Numbered from the stretch's first letter, positions 1-8,933 are shown. The stretch: 17,102 nucleotides of DNA from Actinomycetota bacterium (GCA_010029945.1 RGQW01000018.1:1-17102); one strand, 5' to 3'. Translations and numbers: made by a program. Notes: generated by a model from the letters alone, not told the origin.

Positions 1-383
1 TCACGTGCCTGCTCGATAGTCGCCTCGGTGTTGTGCGCCAGTCGTGGATCTACTTCAATGGATACCCGTCCGTCTCGACCCCCGGTACTGGCGAAGACGG
101 GGGCAAGGATGTCGCACGCGGCACGGACATCGTCGGTCGTGAGTGTGCGGATCGCAGCGTCAATGTCTGCACCCGATGCCCGAAGCTCGCGCACCTGCGC
201 GGCGTAGTCGTCGCTGCCGCCGGCAATAGCCTTCTCGAAAATTGTCGGATTAGTCGTGACACCCGATATTGCTCGCTCCTGCACCAGGCGTTGCAGGTCG
301 CCGTTCAAGCGGGCGCGACTGAGGTCGTCCAACCACAGGCTGACACCCGCCGCTGTGAGCTCCGTGAGCACTGATGGGGTCAT
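1..383 (-). CDS. tal: Transaldolase, N-terminal 127 residues (runs off left edge)
   Basis: Transaldolase moves a dihydroxyacetone unit between sugar phosphates in the non-oxidative pentose phosphate pathway, in the cytoplasm. Reading the minus strand from the ATG at 383-381 gives an open frame to the window edge. It contains the family signature [12 protein letters not shown] (residues 15-26), [13 protein letters not shown] (41-53) and the strand [15 protein letters not shown] (105-119). The Schiff-base lysine lies further downstream in this family and is outside the window, so catalytic integrity cannot be judged. The ATG overlaps the TGA of tkt by four bases (ATGA), so the two genes are probably translationally coupled in one tkt-tal operon, the usual actinobacterial arrangement. 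The start is supported by the overlap and by the normal distance to the first motif. Confidence 0.95.
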   Translation of the reverse strand, partial: MTPSVLTELTAAGVSLWLDDLSRARLNGDLQRLVQERAISGVTTNPTIFEKAIAGGSDDYAAQVRELRASGADIDAAIRTLTTDDVRAACDILAPVFASTGGRDGRVSIEVDPRLAHNTEATIEQAR

Positions 384-2458
384 GAGCTGTGCGCAGCCAC
401 GACGCGTCGTGTGGCGTCGGCGACGGCATCCGCCGTCACGCCGAATTCCGAGAACAACCGCGACGCATCGCCACTGGCACCGAAATGATCCAGGCCGACG
501 ATGGCTCCGTCGTCGCCGACGTACCGATGCCAGCCGATGGTCGATCCCGCCTCGACGGCGACCCGAGGTCGCACATCAGGGCGAATAACCGAGTCGCGAT
601 ACGACTGTTCTTGTTGGTTGAACCACTCCAGGCACGGCAAGCTCGCCACGTTTACCTCGATCCCTTCATCGGCGAGGTTCTCGGCGGCCTGGAGGGCAAG
701 GTGCACCTCGGATCCGGTCGCCATGATGGTTGCGCGCGGTTCGGGCGTATGCCGGACGAGGTAGCCACCGGCGTGCACGCCAGCAAGGACCGATGTCGGA
801 TCGGTGTCGAGAACGGGGAGGCCCTGCCTGCTCAGGACTATGCCGATCGGCTCCCGGCGGCGGAGGATGGCGAGCCAGGCGGCGGAGGTCTCGCTGGCGT
901 CCGCAGGGCGGCACACGGCAAACCCAGGGATGGCGCGAAGGGACCACAGATGCTCGATCGGTTGGTGCGTCGGTCCATCCTCACCCAGGCCGATGGAGTC
1001 GTGCGTCCACACAAAGGTGCTCGGTGTCTGCATCAACGCGGCAAGTCGAACGGCGCCGCGCATGTAGTCGCTGAACACCAGGAAAGTCCCACAGAAGGGC
1101 CGCGTGAGGCCATCGAGGGCGATGCCATTGACGATGGCCCCCATGGCGTGCTCGCGAATACCGAAGTGGATAACCCGACCGAAGGGCGAGGATGTTGCGG
1201 TTTCTTCCGGCAGAAAGCTCTTCGCACCCGCAATGGAGGTGTTGTTGGACTCAGCCAGATCCGCTGAGCCTCCCCACAGTTCGGGGAGAACGGCCGCCAG
1301 CGCACTGATGGTGTCTCCGGACGCTTTCCTGGTAGCGACGGCAGCGCCGGACTCGTACGACGGCAGGGCGGCTTCCATGTCCGCGGGCAAGTCGTGGGCG
1401 GTGAGACGGTCGAGCAGTGCGGCTCGTTCGGGGTGCAAGGCGCGCCACGTATCGATGGCCATCGCCCATGTCGTTCGATGCGCGGCCCCGCGCGTTGCTC
1501 GATCGGAACGGATTCGCTCCAGGAGAGACTCGTCGAAGGCGAAATCCTGACTCGGGTCCAGACCCAGTTCGCTCTTTGTCGCGGCTACTTCATCGTCGCC
1601 GAGCGCGGAGCCGTGCGATTTCGACGTGCCACGCGCGTGCGGAGCCGGCCACGCGATGGTGGTTCGCACGCGGATGAAGCTCGGGGCCGTGGCGCAGGCT
1701 GCCGACGCGCGAAGCGCTGCGTCAACGGCAGCGATGTCCACGTCACCGTCGTCCAGCATGTCGACTTCATGAACATCCCAGCCGTAGGACCTGTAACGCG
1801 CGACGACGTCCTCGTTAAACGCGAGTGCAGTGTCGCCCTCGATGGAGATCCGATTGTCGTCCCATACGACGCAGAGGTTTGCTAGCTGCTGGCGACCTGC
1901 CAGTGAACTGGCTTCCGCGGAGATTCCTTCCTCGAGGTCGCCATCGGAGGCAAGTACCCAGACCCGGTAGTCGAAAGGACTGTCGGGGGAGTCCGGGTCG
2001 AACAGACCCCGCTCAAAACGGGCGGCCATGGCCATTCCGACGGCAGTGGCAACGCCCTGGCCCAGCGGCCCGGTGGTTGTTTCGACACCGGGGGTGTGTC
2101 CGAACTCCGGATGCCCGGGGGTCAGCGATCCCCAGCGCCGGAAGGAGCGCAGATCATCCATGTCCACGCCGATTCCCGAAAGGAAGAGTTGGCTGTAGAG
2201 CGTCAGACTCGAGTGTCCGGCGCTGAGGACGAATCGATCACGGGCCGGCCAGGCGGGATCGGATGGGTCGTGTCGGACGTAGTCTCGATACAGCAGATAG
2301 GCGATCGGCGCCAGCGACATCGCTGTTCCGGGGTGGCCATTGCCGACAGACTGCACGGCGTCCATCGCCAAAGCGCGCAAGTAGGTGACGGCTTGGCGAT
2401 CGTCTCCATCCCAGGCCAGCGGGGTCGATTGTTCGGAGGGCGGCGCGCTCGAAGTCAT
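380..2458 (-). CDS. tkt: Transketolase
   Basis: Thiamine-diphosphate enzyme that transfers two-carbon units from ketose to aldose phosphates (pentose phosphate pathway, cytoplasm). The 692-residue product has the normal family length. Visible motifs in order: [11 protein letters not shown] (41-51), [15 protein letters not shown] (121-135), the ThDP/metal motif with SDGDLEEG (171-178) and the ligand Asn202, the SHGSALG loop (281-287), and GIREHAM (433-439), whose Glu436 is the residue that activates the cofactor. tal follows with a 4-base overlap. The ATG at 2458-2456 has no convincing Shine-Dalgarno sequence. Instead a TAGGGT hexamer lies exactly 6 bases upstream, which suggests a leaderless transcript. 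It is divergent from ctaB across 164 bases. Confidence 0.97.
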   Translation of the reverse strand: MTSSAPPSEQSTPLAWDGDDRQAVTYLRALAMDAVQSVGNGHPGTAMSLAPIAYLLYRDYVRHDPSDPAWPARDRFVLSAGHSSLTLYSQLFLSGIGVDMDDLRSFRRWGSLTPGHPEFGHTPGVETTTGPLGQGVATAVGMAMAARFERGLFDPDSPDSPFDYRVWVLASDGDLEEGISAEASSLAGRQQLANLCVVWDDNRISIEGDTALAFNEDVVARYRSYGWDVHEVDMLDDGDVDIAAVDAALRASAACATAPSFIRVRTTIAWPAPHARGTSKSHGSALGDDEVAATKSELGLDPSQDFAFDESLLERIRSDRATRGAAHRTTWAMAIDTWRALHPERAALLDRLTAHDLPADMEAALPSYESGAAVATRKASGDTISALAAVLPELWGGSADLAESNNTSIAGAKSFLPEETATSSPFGRVIHFGIREHAMGAIVNGIALDGLTRPFCGTFLVFSDYMRGAVRLAALMQTPSTFVWTHDSIGLGEDGPTHQPIEHLWSLRAIPGFAVCRPADASETSAAWLAILRRREPIGIVLSRQGLPVLDTDPTSVLAGVHAGGYLVRHTPEPRATIMATGSEVHLALQAAENLADEGIEVNVASLPCLEWFNQQEQSYRDSVIRPDVRPRVAVEAGSTIGWHRYVGDDGAIVGLDHFGASGDASRLFSEFGVTADAVADATRRVVAAHSS

Positions 2459-2464
2459 GACATA

Positions 2465-2470
2465 ACCCTA
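2465..2470 (-). promoter_or_regulatory. Putative -10 element of tkt (leaderless)
   Basis: Read on the minus strand this is TAGGGT, a match to the actinobacterial TANNNT -10 consensus, followed by 6 bases and then the tkt ATG, so transcription would begin at or next to the start codon. No clear -35 box is seen. The hexamer lies inside the 8-base palindrome CCCTAGGG (2466-2473). In the rest of the 164-base tkt-ctaB gap I see nothing else I can support, apart from the ctaB ribosome binding site. Confidence 0.45.
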
Positions 2471-2622
2471 GGGGAGGGCTGGGGCAGTCGATGGCTTGTA
2501 CGCTGTCACCACTCGGGAGCAGAACGGTGATCAGGTAGCGCGCGACGCGGTCGAGGCGCACAAGGTCACGATCAATAACAGCAGCCTTTACTGGAGCACG
2601 ACACTTCGGACGGGAGCCGTGC

Positions 2623-3456
2623 ATGGCCACCACGATCGCGGCTCGCCGCGGCATCGGTGAGACAGTGCGTGCGCACGTTGCTCTCACGAAACCCCGCATC
2701 ATCGAACTTCTTCTCGTCACGGCCGTCCCCACAATGTTTCTTGCCGCGCAGGGCCTTCCCACCGTCCGAGCAACCATCGCGGTTCTGGTGGGCGGAGCTC
2801 TGGCCGCCGGCGCCGCGAACACCTTCAACAGCGTCTACGACCGAGACATCGACGCCGTCATGCACCGCACCACCAGCCGCCCAGCAGCCACCGGCCGAGT
2901 CTCCGTCCGAGCAGGCTTGATTCAGGGGTTGATCCTGTCGGCGCTGAGCATCACGGTGCTGACGGTCTTGGCCAATGCTTTGTCCGGGCTCCTCGCGCTG
3001 CTGGCGATCGTCGGCTATGCCGTCGGCTACACCATGGTCTTGAAGCGACGAACGGACCAGAACATCGTGTGGGGTGGTGCCGCCGGCTGCATGCCGGTGT
3101 TGATTGCCTGGAGCGCGATTACCGGATCCCTCACGTGGACGCCGGTAGTGCTGTTCGCGGTGATCTTCTTCTGGACCCCACCTCATTACTGGCCGTTGGC
3201 CATCAAGTACCGGCAGGACTACCAAGCGGCGGGTATCCCCATGCTGCCCGCCGTGCGCGGGCCGCTCAGCGTCGCCCGACACATCGTCGCCTACACCTGG
3301 CTCATGGTCGCGGCGACGTTGGCCTTAATCGTGGTCGCGCCCATGGGGTGGATCTACTCCATCGGCGCTGTCGTGCTCGGGGTGGAGCGTGGGCGGAAGA
3401 AACCACACCGCGATCCACACGGCGATGGCGCCGAGAACATGAAGGGTGACCAGTAG
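2623..3456 (+). CDS. ctaB: Protoheme IX farnesyltransferase (heme O synthase), C-terminus lost
   Basis: CtaB attaches farnesyl to heme B, giving heme O, the precursor of heme A; it is a UbiA-superfamily membrane prenyltransferase that normally has nine helices. Residues 1-253 are normal: LTKPRIIELLLVTAVPTM (21-38), the NxxxDxxxD prenyl-diphosphate motif Asn69-Asp73-Asp77, and the second motif KYRQDYQAAGIPMLP (195-209). Seven helices can be placed (about 27-44, 49-66, 101-119, 122-139, 150-168, 171-188, 221-239). The eighth stops after about 12 residues at Gly253. The remaining 24 residues are charged and are simply the antisense of ctaA codons. The rest of helix 8, the following loop with its usual MRLFHWS-type motif, and helix 9 are missing. 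GGGAG at 2612-2616, 6 bases before the ATG, supports the start. Identification is secure; whether this version works is doubtful. Confidence 0.9.
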   Translation: MATTIAARRGIGETVRAHVALTKPRIIELLLVTAVPTMFLAAQGLPTVRATIAVLVGGALAAGAANTFNSVYDRDIDAVMHRTTSRPAATGRVSVRAGLIQGLILSALSITVLTVLANALSGLLALLAIVGYAVGYTMVLKRRTDQNIVWGGAAGCMPVLIAWSAITGSLTWTPVVLFAVIFFWTPPHYWPLAIKYRQDYQAAGIPMLPAVRGPLSVARHIVAYTWLMVAATLALIVVAPMGWIYSIGAVVLGVERGRKKPHRDPHGDGAENMKGDQ

Positions 3457-4353
3457 TTCGGGAAGACCCGTGAAGTACTGCGTGTACCCGATGACGCCCT
3501 GCACCAGAGCGATGCCCAGAACAAGCCAGGTGCGCCGGACGAGAACGGATGGTGCACGGCTGACCGAGGCGGCTACGAGAAGGCCGACGGTCAGCCCCAA
3601 GAAGAGAAAAACACTGTCGGCGTGCAGCCAGGCAACGGTGCGCGGATCGAAGATGAACCGTGCCTCCACCTCTGCGTCACCGGAGTGCGGCCCACTTCCG
3701 GTGGTGACGACACCAAGAAAGACCACGACCGCCGTCGCTGCCACCAGACCCCAGGTCAGGAGTCGGACGCCGGAGTGAACGGTCGACACGACAGGTGTGT
3801 CGCCGACCTCTCCCGAACGCACCACGAGCAGGACGCACACGGCAACGAGAGCCATCGAGACCAAGAAGTGCGCGGCGACGGTGGCGGGGTTCAAACCCGT
3901 AAGGACGGTGATTCCCCCGAGAACCGCCTGCACGACGGTGCCGGCGAGGGGAACGCAGGCCAAGACTGTGAGGGCGGTGCGTCGTTCCAGTCCGATGGTG
4001 CGTCGGCGATGTCGGTCCACGAGTGCTGCAACGATGGCGGCAATGGCCGCCGCGGCCAATACGAACGTCAGGAGGCGGTTGCCGAACTCCACGTACTTGT
4101 GCCACGACTCCGCCTGCCGATTCGTGGGTACGTAGGATCCCTCCACGCATTCGGGCCATGTCGGGCAGCCGAGACCGCTACCGGTGATGCGCACGATGGC
4201 GCCGGTCAGGATGATTCCCGACTGCGCGACGAGGTTCGCGATGTAGACGCCACGGACCCAGCGCGGTGCTTTGCCCGGATGGCGAGTGTTCCCGGCGCCG
4301 GCCGGATCCGGGTTCTGAGCAGGGCTGGGTGAGGAGTCGAGCGTGCTGGTCAC
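3325..4353 (-). CDS. ctaA: Heme A synthase (COX15/CtaA family), with an aberrant C-terminal tail
   Basis: CtaA oxidises a methyl group of heme O to a formyl group, giving heme A for cytochrome c oxidase; it is an eight-helix membrane protein. I chose the GTG at 4353-4351 (342 residues). A longer frame opens at a TTG at 4407, but a TACGCT -10-like hexamer sits exactly 6 bases before the GTG, which would exclude the TTG from the transcript. Helices lie near 33-54, 91-111, 126-147, 160-178, 196-216, 241-264, 272-290 and 301-319. Characteristic features are ITGSGLGCPTWPEC (56-69) with Cys63 and Cys69, HKYVEFGNR (85-93), and histidines 162, 244 and 305 in the helix positions used for heme binding. 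The core looks complete. From about residue 324 the tail (PEHDSADGVDPPHGRDHD) is antisense ctaB sequence, not family sequence. Confidence 0.92.
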   Translation of the reverse strand: MTSTLDSSPSPAQNPDPAGAGNTRHPGKAPRWVRGVYIANLVAQSGIILTGAIVRITGSGLGCPTWPECVEGSYVPTNRQAESWHKYVEFGNRLLTFVLAAAAIAAIVAALVDRHRRRTIGLERRTALTVLACVPLAGTVVQAVLGGITVLTGLNPATVAAHFLVSMALVAVCVLLVVRSGEVGDTPVVSTVHSGVRLLTWGLVAATAVVVFLGVVTTGSGPHSGDAEVEARFIFDPRTVAWLHADSVFLFLGLTVGLLVAASVSRAPSVLVRRTWLVLGIALVQGVIGYTQYFTGLPELLVTLHVLGAIAVWIAVWFLPPTLHPEHDSADGVDPPHGRDHD

Positions 4354-4359
4354 CCTAGG

Positions 4360-4365
4360 AGCGTA
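4360..4365 (-). promoter_or_regulatory. Putative -10 element of ctaA (leaderless)
   Basis: On the minus strand this reads TACGCT (TANNNT consensus), followed by CCTAGG and then the GTG chosen as the ctaA start, the same 6-base spacing as at tkt and DUF3099. It lies in the 99-base gap between the divergent ctaA and sufR genes. No clear -35 box is visible. Confidence 0.45.
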
Positions 4366-4418
4366 ATCAGGACAGGGCAGGGGCACGATTCGGCGGATCT
4401 TTGGCAACGACCCCGATG

Positions 4419-4452
4419 TTGCGGGCCCAGCGAATTACGACACAATATTGTT
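4419..4452 (+). promoter_or_regulatory. Putative sufR/suf promoter with overlapping palindromic operator
   Basis: A TTGCGG hexamer (4419-4424) lies 16 bases before CACAAT (4441-4446), which keeps the A and the final T most conserved in -10 elements. Six bases later comes the sufR ATG at 4453. No Shine-Dalgarno sequence precedes this ATG, so a leaderless message is plausible. A perfect 10-base palindrome, ACAATATTGT (4442-4451), covers most of the -10 and the presumed transcription start, exactly where an autorepressor would block polymerase. SufR proteins are known to repress their own suf operons; that this palindrome is the SufR site is my inference. Confidence 0.45.
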
Positions 4453-5229
4453 ATGAAATTCCCGACCGAGGCCGCGGAGCGTGTCGCCCGCATCCTGGCT
4501 GAGAACGGCCCGAGCACAGCCTCGGCCCTCGCTGACGAGTTGGGAACGTCCACAACAGCGGTCCGTCGACCCCTGGCCGCACTGCACGAGGCGGGCCTTG
4601 TCGAGGCGTCGGAGAGAGCCCCGTACGGCCCCGATCCGGGACCGCGGCGCGGACGCCCGAGCCGCGTCTTCTCCCTCACGGGTGCGGGTCGCGCTGCATG
4701 CGAGCAGGCGTACGACGCACTCGCGTTAGAGGCTCTGCGTTTTCTGGCCGAGCGCGATGGACGCGCAGCGGTAGCAGAATTTGCTGCTGACCGTGCCGAT
4801 CGTCTCTTGGCCGGCGTGGGTTCGTCCACAACGGCTGTCGCCACGGTTCACGAAGTCGCGGAACGGCTGACCGAGCAAGGATTTGCGGCCTCTGTTGAAC
4901 CACTTGCGCGAGACGGTGCGCAGCTCTGTCAGCACCACTGCCCTGTGGTGGACGCGGCGGGAGAGTTCCCCGAACTCTGCGATGCGGAGACGCACGCTCT
5001 CGGGCGTCTGCTGGGTCGTCACGTGACACGCTTGGCAACGCTGGCGCAAGGAGACGGAGTCTGCACAACACTCATCCCGGCACAGTCCGCCGCGCCGCAG
5101 TTCGGGAACTCCCGCGCCGACAACGGGACCCCCAGCACTCCGCAGACCGGAACACCAGCAGACATGCCAGCAGATACACCAGCAGATGCATCAGGTAAGC
5201 ACCAACACAGGGAAAGGGTGGCGCCATGA
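4453..5229 (+). CDS. sufR: SufR, Fe-S-sensing winged-helix repressor of the suf operon
   Basis: SufR is an ArsR/DeoR-like winged-helix repressor that binds DNA when it carries an iron-sulfur cluster and releases it when clusters are lost, so suf expression follows need. The N-terminal helix-turn-helix spans about residues 5-75 ([20 protein letters not shown] at 21-40, then a wing rich in Arg and Gly). Four cysteines expected to hold the cluster are present: Cys159 and Cys163 in LCQHHCPV, Cys176 in EFPELCDAE, and Cys204 in GDGVCTT. From about residue 211 the protein continues with some 48 low-complexity residues rich in Thr, Pro, Ala and Asp, encoded partly by a 12-base tandem repeat; this tail looks lineage-specific. 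The gene ends in a 4-base ATGA overlap with sufB. It has no Shine-Dalgarno sequence. Confidence 0.95.
   Translation: MKFPTEAAERVARILAENGPSTASALADELGTSTTAVRRPLAALHEAGLVEASERAPYGPDPGPRRGRPSRVFSLTGAGRAACEQAYDALALEALRFLAERDGRAAVAEFAADRADRLLAGVGSSTTAVATVHEVAERLTEQGFAASVEPLARDGAQLCQHHCPVVDAAGEFPELCDAETHALGRLLGRHVTRLATLAQGDGVCTTLIPAQSAAPQFGNSRADNGTPSTPQTGTPADMPADTPADASGKHQHRERVAP
5152..5187 (+). repeat. 12-base tandem repeat, three units, in the 3' end of sufR
   Basis: Three near-identical units of ACACCAGCAGAY-type sequence (5152-5163, 5164-5175, 5176-5187) encode [12 protein letters not shown]. The second unit begins ATG instead of ACA and the first ends in C instead of T. Because the unit is a multiple of three, copy-number change would keep the frame and only alter the length of the disordered SufR tail. 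Confidence 0.8.
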
Positions 5230-6647
5230 GCACCACGGCCGACGAGCAAGCCGCAACGATCGCTGAACTCAGCAATTACGAGTACGGCTGGAGGGACACC
5301 GATTCCGCCGGCGAGAGTGCGCGACGCGGCCTCAATGAGGACGTGGTGCGCGACATCTCGGCGAAGAAGGGCGAGCCTGAGTGGATGCTGGACCTGCGCT
5401 TGAAGGGGCTGCGTCTATTCGACAAGAAGCCGATGCCGGCGTGGGGATCGGACCTCACGGGGATCGACTTCGACAACATCAAGTACTTCGTCCGCTCAAC
5501 AGAGAAGCAAGCCACCAGCTGGGAAGAGCTTCCTGAGGACATTAAGAACACCTACGACAAGCTCGGCATTCCCGAAGCTGAGAAGCAGCGGCTGGTCGCC
5601 GGTGTCGCCGCGCAGTACGAGTCGGAGGTCGTTTATCACAAGATTCGCGAGGATCTCGAGGAGCAGGGAGTCGTCTTCCTGGACACCGACACCGGTTTGC
5701 GCGAATACGAAGACATGTTCCGCGAGTACTTCGGATCGGTCATTCCGGTGGGTGACAACAAGTTCGCGGCGCTCAACACGGCCGTCTGGTCCGGTGGCTC
5801 CTTCATTTACGTCCCTAAAGGTGTGCACGTAGAAATTCCCCTGCAGGCCTACTTCCGCATCAACACTGAGAACATGGGCCAGTTTGAGCGCACCTTGATC
5901 ATCGTGGACGAGGACGCCTACGTGCACTATGTCGAAGGATGCACCGCTCCCATCTACTCCTCGGATTCTCTGCACTCCGCGGTGGTGGAAATCGTTGTGA
6001 AGAAGGGCGCGCGCTGCCGCTACACCACCATCCAGAACTGGTCGACCAACGTGTACAACCTCGTCACCAAGCGCGCGATCGCCCACGAAGGCGCCACCAT
6101 GGAGTGGGTCGATGGCAACCTCGGCTCCAAGGTGACCATGAAATACCCCGCGGTGTGGATGACGGGTCCGCACGCCCGGGGTGAGACTTTGTCGATCGCT
6201 TTCGCGGGGGAGAAGCAGCACCAGGACGCTGGCGCCAAGATGGTGCACGCGGCGCCGCACACATCGTCGTCGATCATTTCAAAGTCGGTCGCACGTGGAG
6301 GTGGTCGCACGTCGTACCGCGGCCTGGTGCAAGTACACGAAGGCGCGCACCACTCCAAGAGCACCGTGAAGTGCGACGCGCTGCTCGTGGACGACATCTC
6401 CCGATCCGACACCTATCCGTACGTCGATGTGCGTGAAGACGACGTCGCCATGGGGCATGAAGCCACCGTGTCGAAGGTCAGCGAGGACCAACTCTTCTAT
6501 CTGATGTCGCGGGGTCTGGACGAGGACGAGGCGATGGCGATGATCGTCCGGGGCTTTGTGGAGCCCATCGCTCGCGAGCTGCCCATGGAGTACGCACTCG
6601 AACTGAACCGTCTGATCGAGTTGCAGATGGAAGGGGCTGTCGGGTGA
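5226..6647 (+). CDS. sufB: SufB, Fe-S cluster scaffold subunit
   Basis: SufB is the scaffold of the SufBC2D complex on which iron and sulfide are assembled before transfer to apoproteins, in the cytoplasm. The 473-residue product matches the family over its whole length: [13 protein letters not shown] (53-65), the beta-helix core with [20 protein letters not shown], the [10 protein letters not shown] segment, and STVKCDALL, where Cys383 corresponds to the conserved sulfur-accepting cysteine (Cys405 of E. coli). The C-terminal helical part has [12 protein letters not shown]. There is no intein, unlike the SufB of several mycobacteria. The ATG overlaps the sufR stop by 4 bases (5226-5229), with a purine-rich GGGAAAGGG stretch upstream, and the 3' end overlaps the GTG of sufD. 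Confidence 0.98.
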   Translation: MSTTADEQAATIAELSNYEYGWRDTDSAGESARRGLNEDVVRDISAKKGEPEWMLDLRLKGLRLFDKKPMPAWGSDLTGIDFDNIKYFVRSTEKQATSWEELPEDIKNTYDKLGIPEAEKQRLVAGVAAQYESEVVYHKIREDLEEQGVVFLDTDTGLREYEDMFREYFGSVIPVGDNKFAALNTAVWSGGSFIYVPKGVHVEIPLQAYFRINTENMGQFERTLIIVDEDAYVHYVEGCTAPIYSSDSLHSAVVEIVVKKGARCRYTTIQNWSTNVYNLVTKRAIAHEGATMEWVDGNLGSKVTMKYPAVWMTGPHARGETLSIAFAGEKQHQDAGAKMVHAAPHTSSSIISKSVARGGGRTSYRGLVQVHEGAHHSKSTVKCDALLVDDISRSDTYPYVDVREDDVAMGHEATVSKVSEDQLFYLMSRGLDEDEAMAMIVRGFVEPIARELPMEYALELNRLIELQMEGAVG

Positions 6648-7795
6648 GCACTGTTGAGGCACCCCCGTCAGACCTCGCGCCGCGCGTACTGTCGAACGAT
6701 CCAGGCGATCACGAGACACCGCACGGGCGCGAGGAGGAGTGGCGGTTCACACCGGTTGCGAAGCTTGGTGACTTCTTCGACGCTGGACAACGCGGGTCGG
6801 TGACGGCTGCCCCCTCTGAATTCGTCACGATGATTCCTGCGGAAATGGAGTCGTCGACTGTCGAGAAGGCCGCCCATTGGGTGGCGTCAGATCTGCCGTC
6901 GGCCCTCGCGCGGACCCACGCCACCTCCGTCGTATCGGTTGCGATTCCCGCCGAGCGGGAGGTCGACGACATCGTCGTGGTGGATCTCGCCGGAAGTGAA
7001 GAGCTCAACTACGGGCGGATCGAGATCTCCGCCGGAGCCTTCTCCAAAGCCACGGTTGTCCTCAGGCTCGACATGACCACCGACGTCAGTGGCATTGTGG
7101 TCACCGACGTAGCAGACCAGGCCGCTCTCACCGTGCTGGCCCTCTACGACGGACCACGGACGAGCCGCCATGTGTGGCAGTGGGCAACAACGGTGGGCCG
7201 GGACGCATCGTTCCTCGGGCTGTCGATCGCGCTCGGTGGCTCCATCATTCGGCTTCAGCAAAACGTTCGCTACGCCGGTCCCGGCGGCTCGGCAGAATTA
7301 TTGGGCGCGTTCCTCGCATCGGATGAGCAGTTCCAAGAGTTTCGTATCTTCGTCGACCATAACGAGCCGCACTGCGTCAGCAACGTCGTCTTCAAGGGCG
7401 CGCTCTCGGGCGCGCAGGCCCACACGGTGTGGATCGGGGACGTCCATGTTAGGCGCGAAGCGGTAGGGATCGAGACGTACGAGCTCAACCGGAATCTGCT
7501 TCTCAATGACGGTCCACGAGCCGACTCGGTGCCGAACCTGGAGTTGGAAACGGGGGACGTTGTCAGCGCCGGACACGCGAGCGCCACGGGGCGGTTCGAT
7601 GACGAGCAGCTGTTCTACCTGCAATCACGAGGCATCACCGAGGAGTTGGCCCGGCAACTGGTGGTCCGGGGCTTCTTCGTCGACGTTCTCGACAAGGTAA
7701 CCGATGCCGATCTGCGACGCGACGTTATCCGGAGAATCGAAGAGCGCATCGGGATGGAAGCCATCGAGCAACAATTGACGGAAGTGGATGCATGA
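6644..7795 (+). CDS. sufD: SufD, Fe-S cluster assembly subunit
   Basis: SufD is the SufB paralogue that pairs with it in SufBC2D; with SufC's ATPase it is needed for iron entry into the forming cluster. The 383-residue sequence has the N-terminal EEEWRFTPV motif (30-38), the beta-helix repeats with [18 protein letters not shown], and the C-terminal [20 protein letters not shown] segment followed by [10 protein letters not shown], typical of actinobacterial SufD. The GTG start (6644-6646) overlaps the sufB TGA as GTGA, with an AAGGGG stretch in front. The stop overlaps the ATG of the next gene, so translation is probably coupled through sufB-sufD-Rieske. Confidence 0.96.
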   Translation: MSTVEAPPSDLAPRVLSNDPGDHETPHGREEEWRFTPVAKLGDFFDAGQRGSVTAAPSEFVTMIPAEMESSTVEKAAHWVASDLPSALARTHATSVVSVAIPAEREVDDIVVVDLAGSEELNYGRIEISAGAFSKATVVLRLDMTTDVSGIVVTDVADQAALTVLALYDGPRTSRHVWQWATTVGRDASFLGLSIALGGSIIRLQQNVRYAGPGGSAELLGAFLASDEQFQEFRIFVDHNEPHCVSNVVFKGALSGAQAHTVWIGDVHVRREAVGIETYELNRNLLLNDGPRADSVPNLELETGDVVSAGHASATGRFDDEQLFYLQSRGITEELARQLVVRGFFVDVLDKVTDADLRRDVIRRIEERIGMEAIEQQLTEVDA

Positions 7796-8145
7796 GCACG
7801 GGCAACATGGTGGACGTGGCTCGGGCGGGCGACCTCGCTCCTAACAGCGCGCTCAAGGTCGAGGTCGAGGGTCACGATATTGCTCTCGTCCGGTGTGATG
7901 AGGGTGTCTTCGCTATTGGCAATCGCTGTTCCCACGCCGATGTCGACCTCTCCGAAGGGGAAGTGGACGGGTGTGCGCTCGAATGCTGGTTACACGGATC
8001 CCAATTCGATCTGCGGACCGGACAGCCGCTGTCGCTTCCCGCTCTGGAGCCGGTTCCCACGTATCGCGTCGAGATCGTCGGCGACGGCGATGATGCGCGC
8101 ATCCTGATCGATCCAACCCCCCAACCGACCGCAGCACACGAATAG
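7792..8145 (+). CDS. Rieske-type [2Fe-2S] ferredoxin of the suf operon
   Basis: Small non-heme-iron-oxygenase-type Rieske ferredoxin, 117 residues. The cluster ligands are plain: Cys46-x-His48 in RCSHADV and Cys65-x2-His68 in CWLHGSQFD, 17 residues between the two pairs. There is no signal peptide or membrane segment, so it is cytoplasmic. It sits between sufD and sufC with a 4-base ATGA overlap to sufD, a position seen in many actinobacterial suf operons. Its job there is not established; electron delivery during cluster assembly is a plausible inference. A dioxygenase partner is not encoded nearby, which argues against a catabolic role. Confidence 0.93.
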   Translation: MSTGNMVDVARAGDLAPNSALKVEVEGHDIALVRCDEGVFAIGNRCSHADVDLSEGEVDGCALECWLHGSQFDLRTGQPLSLPALEPVPTYRVEIVGDGDDARILIDPTPQPTAAHE

Positions 8146-8171
8146 CAACAACCCAGCCCTAAGGACAAGAC

Positions 8172-8933
8172 ATGAGCACACTTCAGATCACCGACCTGCA
8201 CGCAAGCGTCGTCACGGATGCGGGAGAGACCCCCATCCTCAAGGGCGTCGACTTGACCGTGGAGTCCGGTCGCACCCAAGCGGTGATGGGCCCGAACGGT
8301 TCGGGGAAGTCGACGCTGGCGTACGTCATCGCCGGACACCCGAAATACACCGTGACGCAAGGATCCATCACCCTCGATGGTGAGGATGTTCTGGACATGA
8401 GCGTCGACGAGCGGGCGCGTGCCGGCCTGTTTCTAGCAATGCAATACCCCGTCGAGGTGCCGGGCGTATCGGTATCGAACTTCCTGCGCACGTCGGCCAC
8501 CTCCATCCGAGGTGAGGCGCCGAAACTTCGCACCTGGATTGGCGAAGTGAAGGAAGCAATGGCCGGCTTGCAAATGGATGGGGCCTTCGCTGAGCGCAAC
8601 GTCAACGAGGGTTTCTCGGGCGGCGAGAAGAAGCGGCACGAGATCTTGCAGATGTCGCTACTCAAGCCAAAAATTGCGATCCTTGACGAAACTGACTCCG
8701 GCCTCGACGTCGATGCGCTTCGTGTCGTGTCCGAGGGTGTCAACCGGTTCCAAGAGGACTCTGGCGCGGGTGTTCTGCTGATTACCCACTACACCCGGAT
8801 TCTTCGTTACATCACCCCCGACGTGGTGAACGTGTTCGCTGGCGGTCGGATCGTGGAAACCGGTGGCCCGGAACTTGCCGAGGTGCTCGAATCCGAGGGT
8901 TACGAACGTTTTGCGGATCTGACGAAGGCCTGA
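8172..8933 (+). CDS. sufC: SufC, ATPase of the Fe-S assembly complex
   Basis: SufC is the ABC-type ATPase that drives conformational change in SufB-SufD; it has no membrane partner. In 253 residues it has Walker A GPNGSGKST (40-48), the SufC-specific signature FSGGEKKRHE (148-157), Walker B with IAILDETDSGLDVD (168-181) and the switch histidine in LLITHYTRI (His206). AAGGA at 8161-8165 lies 6 bases before the ATG, so translation re-initiates independently after the 26-base gap following the Rieske gene, the longest gap inside sufR-sufU. The TGA overlaps the sufS ATG by one base. Confidence 0.98.
   Translation: MSTLQITDLHASVVTDAGETPILKGVDLTVESGRTQAVMGPNGSGKSTLAYVIAGHPKYTVTQGSITLDGEDVLDMSVDERARAGLFLAMQYPVEVPGVSVSNFLRTSATSIRGEAPKLRTWIGEVKEAMAGLQMDGAFAERNVNEGFSGGEKKRHEILQMSLLKPKIAILDETDSGLDVDALRVVSEGVNRFQEDSGAGVLLITHYTRILRYITPDVVNVFAGGRIVETGGPELAEVLESEGYERFADLTKA

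Noticed and set aside
389..1267. A 292-codon plus-strand frame opposite tkt
   Set aside because: It is a shadow of the transketolase coding sequence, with no family motif and no ribosome binding site.
4354..4407. Longer ctaA starting at TTG 4407, adding 18 residues
   Set aside because: The added residues are not family-like, and the predicted leaderless promoter lies between the two starts.
5152..5187. Repeats in sufR as a CRISPR array or regulatory iteron set
   Set aside because: The units are contiguous, only 12 bases long, in frame and inside a coding tail; there are no spacers.
5496..6260. A 254-codon minus-strand frame opposite sufB
   Set aside because: The sufB frame beneath is full length and conserved; the antisense product is compositionally biased and unlike any family I recognise.
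5226..6647. Possible intein in sufB, as in some mycobacteria
   Set aside because: The reading frame has normal length and the insertion-prone YVEGC segment is uninterrupted.
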